Below are positions 48,597 through 57,280 of a stretch of 64,000 nt of DNA, one piece after another. The DNA is taken from the NCBI GenBank assembly GCA_946184125.1, contig CAMHEL010000004.1, positions 1 to 64,000 on the forward strand, given 5' to 3'. The DNA comes from an uncultured Prevotellaceae bacterium (GTDB lineage Bacteria; Bacteroidota; Bacteroidia; Bacteroidales; Bacteroidaceae). The notes under the pieces are model-generated. The model was not told the origin of the DNA. It saw nothing but the letters and a program-made list of their open reading frames with translations, and did not search any database. How positions within the stretch are numbered: position 1 is the stretch's first letter; every line of letters begins with the position of its first letter. The position numbers were made by a program, and so were the translations under genes.

Positions 48597-50093
48597 TTAG
48601 AGCGTCACACCATTTTTGAAGATGGAAATCTCGCGGTAGCCATTCTCCTCATTGCGTGTCCGCTCGCCATTGGCCACTGCAATGATTTTGTCGGTGAACG
48701 CGCGCACAAGTTCATCCATGGAGGTGCCTTCCACCAGCAGTCCGGCATTGAAGTCTATCCAGTTGGGCTTGCGTGCGAAGAGCGTGCTGTTGGTGGAGAT
48801 TTTCATCGTTGGGATGAAGGTGCCGAAGGGCGTTCCACGTCCTGTGGTGAAGAGGACAATCTGGCATCCAGCAGAGGCCAGTGCGGTGGCAGCCACGAGG
48901 TCGTTGCCGGGTGCGGAGAGCAGGTTAAGGCCTTTTGTGGTCAACCTGTCGCCGTAGCCGAGCACTCCGCTGACGGGTGCACGTCCACATTTCTGGGTGC
49001 ATCCGAGGGCCTTGTCCTCGAGAGTGGAGATGCCTCCTGCCTTGTTGCCCGGTGAGGGGTTCTCCCCCACAGGCTCACCGTGGCTGAGGAAATATTCCTT
49101 GAAGTCGTTCACCAGTTTTACGGTCTGCTCAAAAAGTTCGGGTGTCGTGCATCGGTTCATGAGGATGGTCTCTGCACCGAACATCTCAGGCACCTCGGTG
49201 AGGATGGAGGTACCCCCCTGGGCCACGAGATAGTCGGAGAAGGCTCCAACAAGCGGATTGGCAGTGATGCCGCTCAGGCCGTCGCTACCCCCACATTTCA
49301 GTCCCACGCGCAAGTCGCTCAACGGACAAACCTGGCGTTTGTCGGCAGCAGCGAGGGCATAAAGTTCGCGTAGGATGTCCATGCCTGCCTCTACCTCGTC
49401 GCCGTCGACGCGCTGTGTGACGAGGAGGCGTATGCGCTGCTTGTCGTAATCGCCCAGCATGTTCATGAAGTCGTCGGGCTGGTTGTTCTCGCATCCGAGT
49501 CCCACGACGAGCACAGCCCCGGCATTGGGGTGCAGCACGATGTCGCGCAGCACTTTGCGGGTGTTCTCATGGTCGTCGCTCAACTGCGAGCAGCCATAGT
49601 TGTGATGCCATGCATGAATGGCGTCGATGTCCTTCCCTCCCGTCTCAGCCATCAGCTGTGCGGCGAGTTTCTCTGCGATGCCGTTGACGCATCCCACGGT
49701 GGGGACAATCCACACTTCGTTGCGGATGCCCACCTCTCCGTTGCTGCGCTTGTATCCGTTAAAAGTGCGTCCTTCGTTGGGGATGTTAAGGCTGCTGTCC
49801 ACGGGATGATACTCATAGGTGAGGGTTCCGGCAAGATTGGTCTTCAGGTTGTTCTCATTGACCCATTCTCCGGCCTTCAGGTCGGTGATGGCGTGCCCTA
49901 TGGGATAGCCATATTTGATGATGTCGGCTCCCTTCTGGGTGTCGGCGATGAGGATTTTGTGCCCCATGGGGGTGTCCTGTGCAATCTCGATGTTATTCCC
50001 ATCGACCACAATTACCTCACCGGCTTGGAAAGCCCTGAGTGCGACCACCACAGAGTCGGCGGGATTGATTTTGAGGAATGATGCTTGTTTCAT
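48597..50093 (-). CDS. uxaA: Altronate dehydratase (UxaA), SAF domain plus catalytic domain
   Basis: This 498-residue enzyme turns D-altronate into 2-keto-3-deoxygluconate in galacturonate catabolism. The N-terminal SAF-like domain (about 1-90) holds DSVVVALRAFQAGE and GHKILIADTQKGADIIKYGYP. The catalytic domain shows NGYKRSNGEVGIRNEVWIVP, HNYGCSQL, GLGCENNQP, GLKCGGSDGLSGITANP and GRGTPFG, all conserved in the UxaA/GarD family. The Cys and His residues in those motifs fit the metal-dependent active site. The start at 50093 matches the family; an ATG at 50105 is also in frame. uxaB and uxaC are not in the window. It is downstream of a LacI regulator. Confidence 0.95.
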   Translation of the reverse strand: MKQASFLKINPADSVVVALRAFQAGEVIVVDGNNIEIAQDTPMGHKILIADTQKGADIIKYGYPIGHAITDLKAGEWVNENNLKTNLAGTLTYEYHPVDSSLNIPNEGRTFNGYKRSNGEVGIRNEVWIVPTVGCVNGIAEKLAAQLMAETGGKDIDAIHAWHHNYGCSQLSDDHENTRKVLRDIVLHPNAGAVLVVGLGCENNQPDDFMNMLGDYDKQRIRLLVTQRVDGDEVEAGMDILRELYALAAADKRQVCPLSDLRVGLKCGGSDGLSGITANPLVGAFSDYLVAQGGTSILTEVPEMFGAETILMNRCTTPELFEQTVKLVNDFKEYFLSHGEPVGENPSPGNKAGGISTLEDKALGCTQKCGRAPVSGVLGYGDRLTTKGLNLLSAPGNDLVAATALASAGCQIVLFTTGRGTPFGTFIPTMKISTNSTLFARKPNWIDFNAGLLVEGTSMDELVRAFTDKIIAVANGERTRNEENGYREISIFKNGVTL

Positions 50094-50202
50094 AATTACA
50101 TTCAAGTTTTTGTTGAACGTTTTATTCTAAAAGTTTGTTTTATAGATTAGTAAATACGTCGAATAAAAATGAAACGAGGCGGGTCCATGCACCGCCCCGT
50201 CA

Positions 50203-51267
50203 TCATATCATAGTCCGTTGATAGAAGTCCACATTCTCCTTGTTAAGGATTTCGATGGGCATATAGTTGATAGGCTTGACTTTCTGTTTGAGAACGATGG
50301 CGCTGAAGAGTGCCTCCACGCAGTAGTAGCCCTGCATGAAGGCGTGCTGTGCGATGAGGAAGGAGATGCTTCCCTCTCTGAGACATTTGGCGTTTTTCTG
50401 CACCATGTCATAGCCCATGATTTGCACGTTTCGGCGATTGGTCCTGAGGAGGAATTCCCCCACGATATGAGCTTTGGAGCAGAAGGTGATGCAGTGGTGG
50501 GTCTTTGGGTGGCTGCTGAAATATTCCTCGAGAATATCATCGTATGTGGCCTTCTCCTCCTCAAGAGGCAGGTTCACCTCGAGTATGCTGATGTTGGGGA
50601 AATGGTCGTGCATATAGTGCCTGAATCCCACCTCCCGGTTGTCCTGCTGTTTGCTGGCGACCCTTCCGTTCTTCATCTGCTTCATAATCATGATTTCGGT
50701 GCTTCCTCCTGCGATGAGCATGAGCATCTTGGCTGCGAAATAGCCACTGCAGAAAGAGTCCTGACCATAGAAAGACAGAGGCTTGAGGTCGGGCATGTAG
50801 GAGTCGAGCATGACGAAGGGTATCGAGCGCTCGTGCAGCTGGTCGGTGAAGGCTCTTGTCAGGTCGAGGCTTGAGGGCACGATAATCACCCCGTCGGGGT
50901 TGGCATCGAGGCATTCTTGGCAAACTTGAGTGAAGGTGTCGTCCTCAAAGCGCTTATAGTACAGCATCTTGACATCGATATTGAAGTCACGCCGTGCCAG
51001 GCAGGCTTTGTTTGCCCCTTCCTCTATCTCTTCCCAATAAGCCTCAGAAGCATGTTTCGGCATAATCAGGTAAAAGGTGTAAGAACGGTTGTATGCCAGG
51101 GCGCTGGCATACACATTGGGCTGATAGTTCATCTCCTCGAGTGCTTTCTCCACCTTCTCTCTTGCAGGTGGCGACACATTGGGGCGTCCGTGAAGCACCC
51201 TGTCGACAGTTCCCACCGACACCCCCGCCCTTGCAGCAATGTCTTTTATTCTGATTTTATCTGCCAT
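50203..51267 (-). CDS. LacI-family transcriptional regulator
   Basis: This 354-residue protein has the LacI helix-turn-helix at residues 5-30 ([19 protein letters not shown]) followed by the hinge [23 protein letters not shown] periplasmic-binding-protein-like sensor domain fills the rest ([27 protein letters not shown]). The [13 protein letters not shown] version of the recognition helix and the helper-like PBP fold are common in Bacteroidota regulators of sugar-acid genes. It sits directly upstream of uxaA, nhaC and GH28, so a galacturonate-derived effector is a reasonable inference. A terminator-like hairpin (about 50174-50196) and a CpG-centred AACGTT (50116-50121) lie between it and uxaA. 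Confidence 0.9.
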   Translation of the reverse strand: MADKIRIKDIAARAGVSVGTVDRVLHGRPNVSPPAREKVEKALEEMNYQPNVYASALAYNRSYTFYLIMPKHASEAYWEEIEEGANKACLARRDFNIDVKMLYYKRFEDDTFTQVCQECLDANPDGVIIVPSSLDLTRAFTDQLHERSIPFVMLDSYMPDLKPLSFYGQDSFCSGYFAAKMLMLIAGGSTEIMIMKQMKNGRVASKQQDNREVGFRHYMHDHFPNISILEVNLPLEEEKATYDDILEEYFSSHPKTHHCITFCSKAHIVGEFLLRTNRRNVQIMGYDMVQKNAKCLREGSISFLIAQHAFMQGYYCVEALFSAIVLKQKVKPINYMPIEILNKENVDFYQRTMI

Positions 51268-51278
51268 TATACATTTAT

Positions 51279-51312
51279 GCCAGTTCTTGATGTCATGTGT
51301 TCAAGAACTGGC
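51279..51312 (-). terminator. Hairpin between the FMN-binding protein and lacI
   Basis: A perfect 12-bp stem (51279-51290 with 51301-51312) has a 10-base loop. It lies between the end of the FMN-binding gene (51321) and the lacI start (51267). It probably terminates the FMN-binding gene, although the U run on the minus strand is poor. It could also act on lacI mRNA. Confidence 0.55.
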
Positions 51313-51320
51313 TGTTTTTC

Positions 51321-51731
51321 TTATTTTTTATGTTTCTGATAATACTGCACCCCTCTTTTCACATTCTCCATGACGGCTTTCGACGACATGGTGGCACCTG
51401 TGACGGCATCGACCTTGGCACTGGCGGCCTTTTTTGCGGTCATACCATTCCACTTGTCGAGCAACTGCTTCTTGATCATGGCGAAGTATTTAGGCGTCTC
51501 GTTGTTGCGGAGTGCTTCCACTTTTTCTATTTTCCCGTTTGTGATGTAAATTTTCAAGGGTGTGGGGCTCTGATAGCCTTCCACGTCGGCAGCCAGTGTG
51601 GTGGTATTGACCACATAGGTCTTTCCTTCACGTGTCATCACCTCATCGCCGGGCAATGCACTTGTCAGCAGAATGGCCATACCAAGGGCCATGAGACTGC
51701 TGCTTATTTTTTTTATTGTCGATTTTCTCAT
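51321..51731 (-). CDS. Exported FMN-binding domain protein (NqrC/RnfG-like, stand-alone)
   Basis: This 136-residue protein has an N-terminal hydrophobic export signal (SLMALGMAILLTSALPG). It has an FMN-binding domain with DAVTGATMSS, the motif recognised by ApbE flavin transferases, putting FMN on Thr114. The same motif occurs in NqrC of this window (DAVTGATLTS), but here the domain is short and has no membrane complex next to it. The start at 51731 was chosen for the signal; a longer frame begins at 51779 and an ATG at 51734 is also possible. It likely serves as a small extracytoplasmic electron carrier; the partner is unknown. Confidence 0.86.
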   Translation of the reverse strand: MRKSTIKKISSSLMALGMAILLTSALPGDEVMTREGKTYVVNTTTLAADVEGYQSPTPLKIYITNGKIEKVEALRNNETPKYFAMIKKQLLDKWNGMTAKKAASAKVDAVTGATMSSKAVMENVKRGVQYYQKHKK

Positions 51732-51776
51732 CATGTGTACAAATTGTTCTATTAATACGACTATTCGGATTGGTTG

Positions 51777-51784
51777 CAAAGATA
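51777..51784 (-). promoter_or_regulatory. -7 element of the FMN-binding protein gene
   Basis: The minus strand reads TATCTTTG (TAnnTTTG) 45 bases before the ATG. It is identical to the nqr operon -7 box. No -33 element was identified. Confidence 0.5.
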
Positions 51785-51882
51785 ATCAATTATTGCGAGA
51801 ATCATTCTTAAAAAAAGTGAATTTTTATCTTATTGTCTTGAATAATCAGACAATCACAATCCCTTTATGGCTCCACTTCGTT

Positions 51883-53523
51883 TCAATTGCCAACAGGCTG
51901 AGCGAATTTGTCGCCTGTCTGCTTGATGAGTGCTCGCTTATAACTGTCGGGGTATCCCGGACGTTTGGGTCTTGAACCGAGTCCGTTGGCATCGCGTGTG
52001 AATTTGCCATTCTCCTCGGGGTGGACAATCATGTCGTTGAACTTGACGATGATGTATTTTGCGAGCACATGCCATCTTGCGAGCATCTGCTGCGCTTTAT
52101 CCACACTGTATCCATTGAGGTATTTCGCCGCCTCGGCAGGGTTGTTTTCACACAGTTTGAGTGCTTGTTGTTCGATGCTCTTCTGCTGAGCGAAATAACT
52201 GTCCTCGAGGGAGTCGCGTACGGCTTTCAGCGCAGGGAAGAGTTGTGAGTAGCGTGGATAGACCATGTTTGCGACCCAGTTGCACACCCAGAAGGCGTTT
52301 TTGTCGGAGAAGTTGATTTCGTCAGCACCGGGAGTGTTGTAGCACTCCGGCCTCACGGTCATGCTGCAATAGACAGGGGTATATGCCACCATGTTGCCGT
52401 CGTCGTTTCCCCACCACATCAGTCCTCCTACCTCGCGAGGCATCCACGAGCGCATCTGGCTGACATACGAGAATCCCGTCTGCTGAGTGGAAGTAGGCCT
52501 TTCGTTGAAATATTTTTTCCCGTCCACCTCAAAGCTGAGCGGTGTGGGTCGGTACGGCATCTGCCAGATGCCCCCTCCGATATCCCCGTCGAGGGCGAAG
52601 GGTGTCCCCTCATAGTGGTCACGCATACATTCCATCACCTCGCGGACGCTCACCTTATGGTTGGGCACAATCCACAGTGGCATAGGCTCGCTGTATTCCT
52701 CCTTTCCCATGGCATAAGGCAAATAGCGGTTCATCTCGTCGGAGAAATGGTTGAAGAAGCTCCACACGCGTGCCTCGCAGAAGCGCCGCCCTGAGAAGTC
52801 GGGGTTGGCGTAAGCCTCGTTCCAGTTGAAGTCGGCATCCTTCCCGGTGAACCACCCCATTTTGCGTGCATATTTCACCACATTCTTCGAGTAGAGGACA
52901 TTTTTCTTGTCCTTCATGTCGAAGCGCGTGATACGGCTTTGGTTGGCATGAGCGCAGATGGCATTGTCGGGTATACGGATGGCCACCCACACGGCGCTCT
53001 TGCTGCCTGGTCCCATGCCCATCATCTCCATTATCCACGCCTCGTTGGGGTCGCAGATGGTGAAAGTCTCTCCCTCGGAATTGTATCCGTAGGTCTCGAC
53101 GAGCGATGTCATGACCTGTATGGCCTCCCGTGCGGTGCGTGAGCGCTGGAGTGCCACATAGATGAGCGAGCCGTAGTCGAGGATGCCGGTGCTGTCGACC
53201 ATCTCCTCGCGTCCTCCGTATGTGGTCTCGCCTATGGTGACCTGATATTCGTTGATGTTTCCTATCACGTTGTAAGTGACCGGTGCCTCTGGAATGTCGC
53301 CATGATAGACATTTGTGTCCCAGTCCACTATCCGCCTCATTTCGCCTGGCTGGTGCTTTGCGGCGGGATAATGACATAGGTTCTGGAACATGCCATAGTC
53401 ATCGGCATTGTAGGTGCAGATGACCGACCCGTCGGTACTGGCCTCTTTTCCAACGATGAAATTGGTGCAAGCCATGGCAGCAGAACTGCTAAGCAAAAGG
53501 AAAAGGAAGAGTTGCTTTCTCAT
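51883..53523 (-). CDS. Secreted C69-family dipeptidase
   Basis: This 546-residue protein has a signal peptide ending AAMA, and the next residue Cys19 begins CTNFIVGKEASTDGSVICTYNADD. This is the hallmark of the C69 (PepD) N-terminal-nucleophile family, in which the exposed Cys is catalytic. Other family pieces are EPMPLWIVPNHKVSV, HYEGTPFALDGDIGGG and QTGFSYVSQMRSWMP. It probably cleaves dipeptides in the periplasm, releasing amino acids. The gene starts 3 bases before the M23 stop codon is passed, so it is the end of the ileS-lspA-M23 run. The end has no T9SS-like tail. Confidence 0.9.
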   Translation of the reverse strand: MRKQLFLFLLLSSSAAMACTNFIVGKEASTDGSVICTYNADDYGMFQNLCHYPAAKHQPGEMRRIVDWDTNVYHGDIPEAPVTYNVIGNINEYQVTIGETTYGGREEMVDSTGILDYGSLIYVALQRSRTAREAIQVMTSLVETYGYNSEGETFTICDPNEAWIMEMMGMGPGSKSAVWVAIRIPDNAICAHANQSRITRFDMKDKKNVLYSKNVVKYARKMGWFTGKDADFNWNEAYANPDFSGRRFCEARVWSFFNHFSDEMNRYLPYAMGKEEYSEPMPLWIVPNHKVSVREVMECMRDHYEGTPFALDGDIGGGIWQMPYRPTPLSFEVDGKKYFNERPTSTQQTGFSYVSQMRSWMPREVGGLMWWGNDDGNMVAYTPVYCSMTVRPECYNTPGADEINFSDKNAFWVCNWVANMVYPRYSQLFPALKAVRDSLEDSYFAQQKSIEQQALKLCENNPAEAAKYLNGYSVDKAQQMLARWHVLAKYIIVKFNDMIVHPEENGKFTRDANGLGSRPKRPGYPDSYKRALIKQTGDKFAQPVGN

Positions 53524-53526
53524 ATT

Positions 53527-55200
53527 TCAATAGTTGATGGTGGTTTCATAGATGGATTCGTTGCCCATTCTGTCGCGTGCGAGCAGGTGCAACTGCCTTG
53601 CCCTTCCTTGCGGAACGACGGGGGTGTCGCGCAAGTCGCAGATGATGCGTGTGGACTTCTTCACATGGTCGAAGAGTACGAACTGTCCGTCGAGATATCC
53701 CTCGAAGCCGCTGACGCCCGACTGTTCATCCTTCAGGTCGAAGAGCAATAACGGCTCTTCGTTCCATCCCCTCTGGTTGATGGGCACGATATGCGGCGGA
53801 GTGTCGTCGAGTGCCACCGAAAAGGCGTCGCCCAGGTCGTAGACATCGCCCTCAAGCCATCCGTTGCTCAGCTTTGCGCCGATAAACGCTTTTATTTCCT
53901 TGTCGGGGTCGAGTTCATTGCGCTGGTCGCGCCTCCGTGCCGAGATGTAAAGTTTAGTGCTGTCGGCCACCTCGCCCTCGACTCGCAGGCGTAGCGTGGC
54001 CTTGTTGTAGAGGGGGATGGACTTCTGTGCCAGGAGATACTCCTTGGGGCGCCTTGCGCGGTGTTGTATGGCCGATGGCACCACTTTCACCTCATCGAGC
54101 AATGCCCCTGACGGCACGCTGAGGGTCATGCCCTCCATCTCGCACTCATTGTTGTCGTCCATGCGGAAGATGAGCGAGTCGTCGGGCTCCACGGGCGGGA
54201 TGGTGTCGGGGTGCGCAGCGACGACGAAGGAATAGCGCGACTGGTTGCCGAAGAAGTCGCTGAGCACGTAGGTGAGCATATAGTCGCGCTCCTCCTTGAA
54301 ATTGACAATCCCCCTGTCGGCTCCGGCATGGAGGAACGACAGTTTGTTGCCAGGAAGGATGAAGGAGCGCATGTACCACTGCTGATGTTTGACAAAATAG
54401 TCGTAGTCGCCCCACACGTTGACCATCTTGTTCTCCGCCACGGGGATGTTGTCGACCTCGCTTCTGAACACCTCAGTGCCGTCGACGAGGAGTGTGGTGC
54501 GCCTGATGCCGTAGCGGTTGTACGAGCCTTGCATGAAGTCCTCGGCATAGAGTCCGAAGCCTACCTTGCCCCATGCGGTGAGCGAATCAGCCAGAAGGCT
54601 GTCGGTGAACTCGAAGTGCTGCGGGATGTTCTGACCGCAGAACGTCCCCTCTCCGGCGATGGGATAGGCCATGACGCTGTGTGCGCGTGGACTGATGCTG
54701 TCCTCCACCAAGTCGGGGAGGAAATCGAGGGGGTCCATCATGTTCCACGTGTCAGTCTGGTGTATCTCAAGGTGCAGGTGCGGCCCGAGGCTTGCGCCGG
54801 TATCGCCGCTCAGCGCGATGAGTTGCCCTTGCGTCACGGGGCAGTCGGTGGCAGCCAACTCGATGTCGGCATCGGTGGTGTGGTTGCGATACTGCCAGCG
54901 GCGCACGAGAGCCTCCACCTGCGGTGCGAAACGCTGGAGATGGCCATAGACGCTGGTGTATCCTTCGGGGTGTCTGACATAGAGGCAATTGCCCATACCG
55001 CCCACGTTCACTGTGACACGCGAGACATAACCGTCGCCAATGGAATAGACGGCCTTTCCCTCTTCCTGCTGTGTTTTGATGTCGAGTCCCCCATGGAAAT
55101 GATTGGGCCTTGGCTCACCGAAGTTGCCGGCGAGCACCACATCGAAATGCACAGGTGAGAGGTAGGTGACAGCAGCGAGAATAAGAGAGGATAAAAACAT
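53527..55200 (-). CDS. M23-family metallopeptidase (LytM domain)
   Basis: This 557-residue protein has a short N-terminal hydrophobic segment (LSSLILAAVTYLS) and then the M23 zinc site: NHFHGGLDI (His36, Asp40), GHL (His87) and PHLHLE (His141, His143). Zinc ligands His36, Asp40 and His143 are all present, so it should be catalytically active against peptidoglycan cross-bridges. The remaining 400 residues are beta-rich and unassigned (FNFRKE-type strands, DSYTNY). It follows the DUF4296 gene by 12 bases, so envelope functions cluster here. Confidence 0.9.
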   Translation of the reverse strand: MFLSSLILAAVTYLSPVHFDVVLAGNFGEPRPNHFHGGLDIKTQQEEGKAVYSIGDGYVSRVTVNVGGMGNCLYVRHPEGYTSVYGHLQRFAPQVEALVRRWQYRNHTTDADIELAATDCPVTQGQLIALSGDTGASLGPHLHLEIHQTDTWNMMDPLDFLPDLVEDSISPRAHSVMAYPIAGEGTFCGQNIPQHFEFTDSLLADSLTAWGKVGFGLYAEDFMQGSYNRYGIRRTTLLVDGTEVFRSEVDNIPVAENKMVNVWGDYDYFVKHQQWYMRSFILPGNKLSFLHAGADRGIVNFKEERDYMLTYVLSDFFGNQSRYSFVVAAHPDTIPPVEPDDSLIFRMDDNNECEMEGMTLSVPSGALLDEVKVVPSAIQHRARRPKEYLLAQKSIPLYNKATLRLRVEGEVADSTKLYISARRRDQRNELDPDKEIKAFIGAKLSNGWLEGDVYDLGDAFSVALDDTPPHIVPINQRGWNEEPLLLFDLKDEQSGVSGFEGYLDGQFVLFDHVKKSTRIICDLRDTPVVPQGRARQLHLLARDRMGNESIYETTINY

Positions 55201-55212
55201 GAGCAGAATGTT

Positions 55213-56166
55213 TTAAGGGTTGAGCACAGCAGGGCTTTCCGAAGAGCCGGGGCGGCTGTCGGGCACGTCGCCACTTACTACCGGCTTCATGGGAACCGTC
55301 CCCCCATCATTGGCCCTTGGCCCCCGTGGCTGGGGTGTGGGTGGCATTATGGAAGGCGTCTCTTCATCGTCTTTCTTGGGCGGCGTATGCATTCTAAGCA
55401 GACGCATATTGCTGACGCACATCAACTTGAGCGACTGTGAGGCCGAAGAAATGCTCTGATTGCCACGGCCAAGATGCACGAAGCCCCTTATACGGCTGAT
55501 GCCCACCTCGGCATTGTCGGCTATCTGGAGGTCGTAATGGTTGTCGGCCGAGACATGGGTGAGCTGTGAGGCGATGCTGTCGTTGTTGAAAGTAACGGCA
55601 AGAAGTACGAGGCCGTCGCGCAAGCCCTCCTGGAAGATGAACTGGTTGTCGAAACTGAGTATGATTTTGTCGCCCTTGTGGTAGGCAGTGTCAGCCTTGA
55701 CGTCAAACGACATGGTGTTGTAGGGTGGCTGAGGAATGAGTACGACAGCCTGCTCGCTGCGCCAGACCGTGGCGGTGTCGCCTTGTGATGTCACGCCCCC
55801 AAACTGGCTTAGTTCGTTGGCTGTAGCACCGAGGTCCACGGCATCATTGTTGAGGCGTTTGGCCAGTCGGGAATAGATGTCGTGGAGCAGTTCGGTATGG
55901 CGGTAGTAGTACACGAGCGACGAGTCAAGTTCCTCTTGTGTGATGCCATACTTCCTTAGCGCAGCCTCACGGTAGAGGGCGCGCCGGTATGCCAGTTCGG
56001 TGTAGTTGCCATCGGAATAGGCCATTCCGTCGGCCACATGATAGTCGTAGAGGATGTCCTCGAGGTCGCCGGGCTGTATGTATTTGCCTGGCACCCCCGG
56101 CTTGCATCCCATGATGGTGAAGAGCACCACCAAGACGGCTGCGAAGGTTCGGACATCTGCTCTCAT
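55213..56166 (-). CDS. DUF4296-family lipoprotein
   Basis: This 317-residue protein has a lipoprotein signal (VLVVLFTIMGC). The start at 56166 follows the lspA stop codon by four bases; an upstream in-frame ATG at 56193 would overlap lspA. It contains the DUF4296 pattern QPGDLEDILYDYHVADGMA, EAALRKYGITQEELDSSLVYYYRHTELLHDIYSRLAKRL and a Pro-rich tail (SIMPPTPQPRGPRANDGG). This family is commonly found next to lspA in Bacteroidota; its function is unknown. The mature protein is probably anchored in the outer membrane and faces the periplasm. Confidence 0.84.
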   Translation of the reverse strand: MRADVRTFAAVLVVLFTIMGCKPGVPGKYIQPGDLEDILYDYHVADGMAYSDGNYTELAYRRALYREAALRKYGITQEELDSSLVYYYRHTELLHDIYSRLAKRLNNDAVDLGATANELSQFGGVTSQGDTATVWRSEQAVVLIPQPPYNTMSFDVKADTAYHKGDKIILSFDNQFIFQEGLRDGLVLLAVTFNNDSIASQLTHVSADNHYDLQIADNAEVGISRIRGFVHLGRGNQSISSASQSLKLMCVSNMRLLRMHTPPKKDDEETPSIMPPTPQPRGPRANDGGTVPMKPVVSGDVPDSRPGSSESPAVLNP

Positions 56167-56170
56167 GGCA

Positions 56171-56857
56171 TCATGCGTTGGGTGTCGTCTCATTACTGTC
56201 GCCGCTTCCCTCGCTATCGGGTTGCGTCTCACCTTTGGAAGACTCGAAAGCCTCGCTGACCTCCTTCCTGAAGAAGAGCAGCATGCACACCACTCCGACG
56301 CTGATGCATGAATCGGCGAAATTGAAGATGGGACTGAAGAAGATGAAATGCTCTCCTCCCCAGAGGGGTATCCAGTCGGGCAGGTAGGTGTCGATAATGG
56401 GGAAATAGAACATATCGACCACTTTCCCATAGAAGACCGGCGCATATCCCTCGCCCCACGGCACCACTTGCGCCAGTGCGCCATTGGTGGAAGCGGAGAA
56501 TACCTGACCGTAGCACACACAGTCAATGATATTACCTGCCGCACCTGCCAGCACCATGGACAGGAAGACGATATAGCCCCATCTGGCGCCCTTGCGCACT
56601 TGCCTGAGAAGATACCAACCGATGAGGAATACCATCACGATTCGGAAGAGCGTGAGCACCAGCTTGTTGATAAAGGTCATGCCGTATGCCATCCCTTCAT
56701 TCTCGATGAAGTAGATATAGAACCAGTCGGTGACTCTTATTGACTCGTGCAGATACATGCCGAGCTTCACCTCGACCTTGATGACCTGGTCGATGATGAG
56801 TATCGTGAGGACGATGAGGCATGCCACCACGCCTTTGATGTGATGACGTTCCGGCAT
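56171..56857 (-). CDS. lspA: Lipoprotein signal peptidase (signal peptidase II)
   Basis: This 228-residue protein has four membrane segments. It removes signal peptides from diacylated prolipoproteins. Catalytic aspartates are Asp112 in AGNIIDCV and Asp182 in FNFADSCISVG, the usual two LspA sites. An insertion between them (YGQVFSASTNGALAQVVPWGEGYAPVF) is longer than in E. coli, as is common in Bacteroidota. The C-terminal tail is acidic. It overlaps the preceding DksA-like gene by one base and is followed by a lipoprotein gene. Confidence 0.94.
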   Translation of the reverse strand: MPERHHIKGVVACLIVLTILIIDQVIKVEVKLGMYLHESIRVTDWFYIYFIENEGMAYGMTFINKLVLTLFRIVMVFLIGWYLLRQVRKGARWGYIVFLSMVLAGAAGNIIDCVCYGQVFSASTNGALAQVVPWGEGYAPVFYGKVVDMFYFPIIDTYLPDWIPLWGGEHFIFFSPIFNFADSCISVGVVCMLLFFRKEVSEAFESSKGETQPDSEGSGDSNETTPNA

Positions 56858-57240
56858 CAGTTTTTCTTTCTGGCGTTCTTCGAGGCTACGCTGAGCGTGG
56901 CATGCGGCACAGCGCGGAGTCTCTCTTTGGGAATGAGCTCTCCGGTGATGCGGTCGATGCCGTAGGTCTTGTTCTCGATGCGAATGAGGGCAGCCTCCAA
57001 TCCCTGTATGAATTTCTGCTGCCTGCTGGCCAGCTGCACCAGCTCTTCTTTGCTTTGTGTGGCGCTGCCCTCCTCCAGCACTTTGTAAGTGGGCGAGGTG
57101 TCGTCAACGTCATTCCCGTCAGCGTTCATGAGCTGACGCATCATCTGGTTGTAGTCGCGGCGTGCAAGCGTCAGTTTCTCCATGATGATGGTTTTGAACT
57201 CCTCGAGTTCCTCATCACTGTAACGTGTTTTTTCGGCCAT
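56857..57240 (-). CDS. DksA/TraR-family protein lacking zinc-finger cysteines
   Basis: This 127-residue protein has a long N-terminal coiled coil (residues about 7-80) followed by the family segment TYGIDRITGELIPKERLRAVPHATLS. In most DksA/TraR proteins this segment contains a Cys4 zinc finger (YGxC...C); here the first Cys is Asp (YGIDR) and there is no other Cys in the protein, so no zinc can be held by cysteines. DksA-like proteins bind RNA polymerase in the secondary channel and help the stringent response. The tail is basic (SKNARKKN). It lies between ileS and lspA, in the same operon. Confidence 0.87.
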   Translation of the reverse strand: MAEKTRYSDEELEEFKTIIMEKLTLARRDYNQMMRQLMNADGNDVDDTSPTYKVLEEGSATQSKEELVQLASRQQKFIQGLEAALIRIENKTYGIDRITGELIPKERLRAVPHATLSVASKNARKKN

Positions 57241-57280
57241 AATGATTAAGTGTTTTTTGATAAAGACTGATTAGGGTTGA

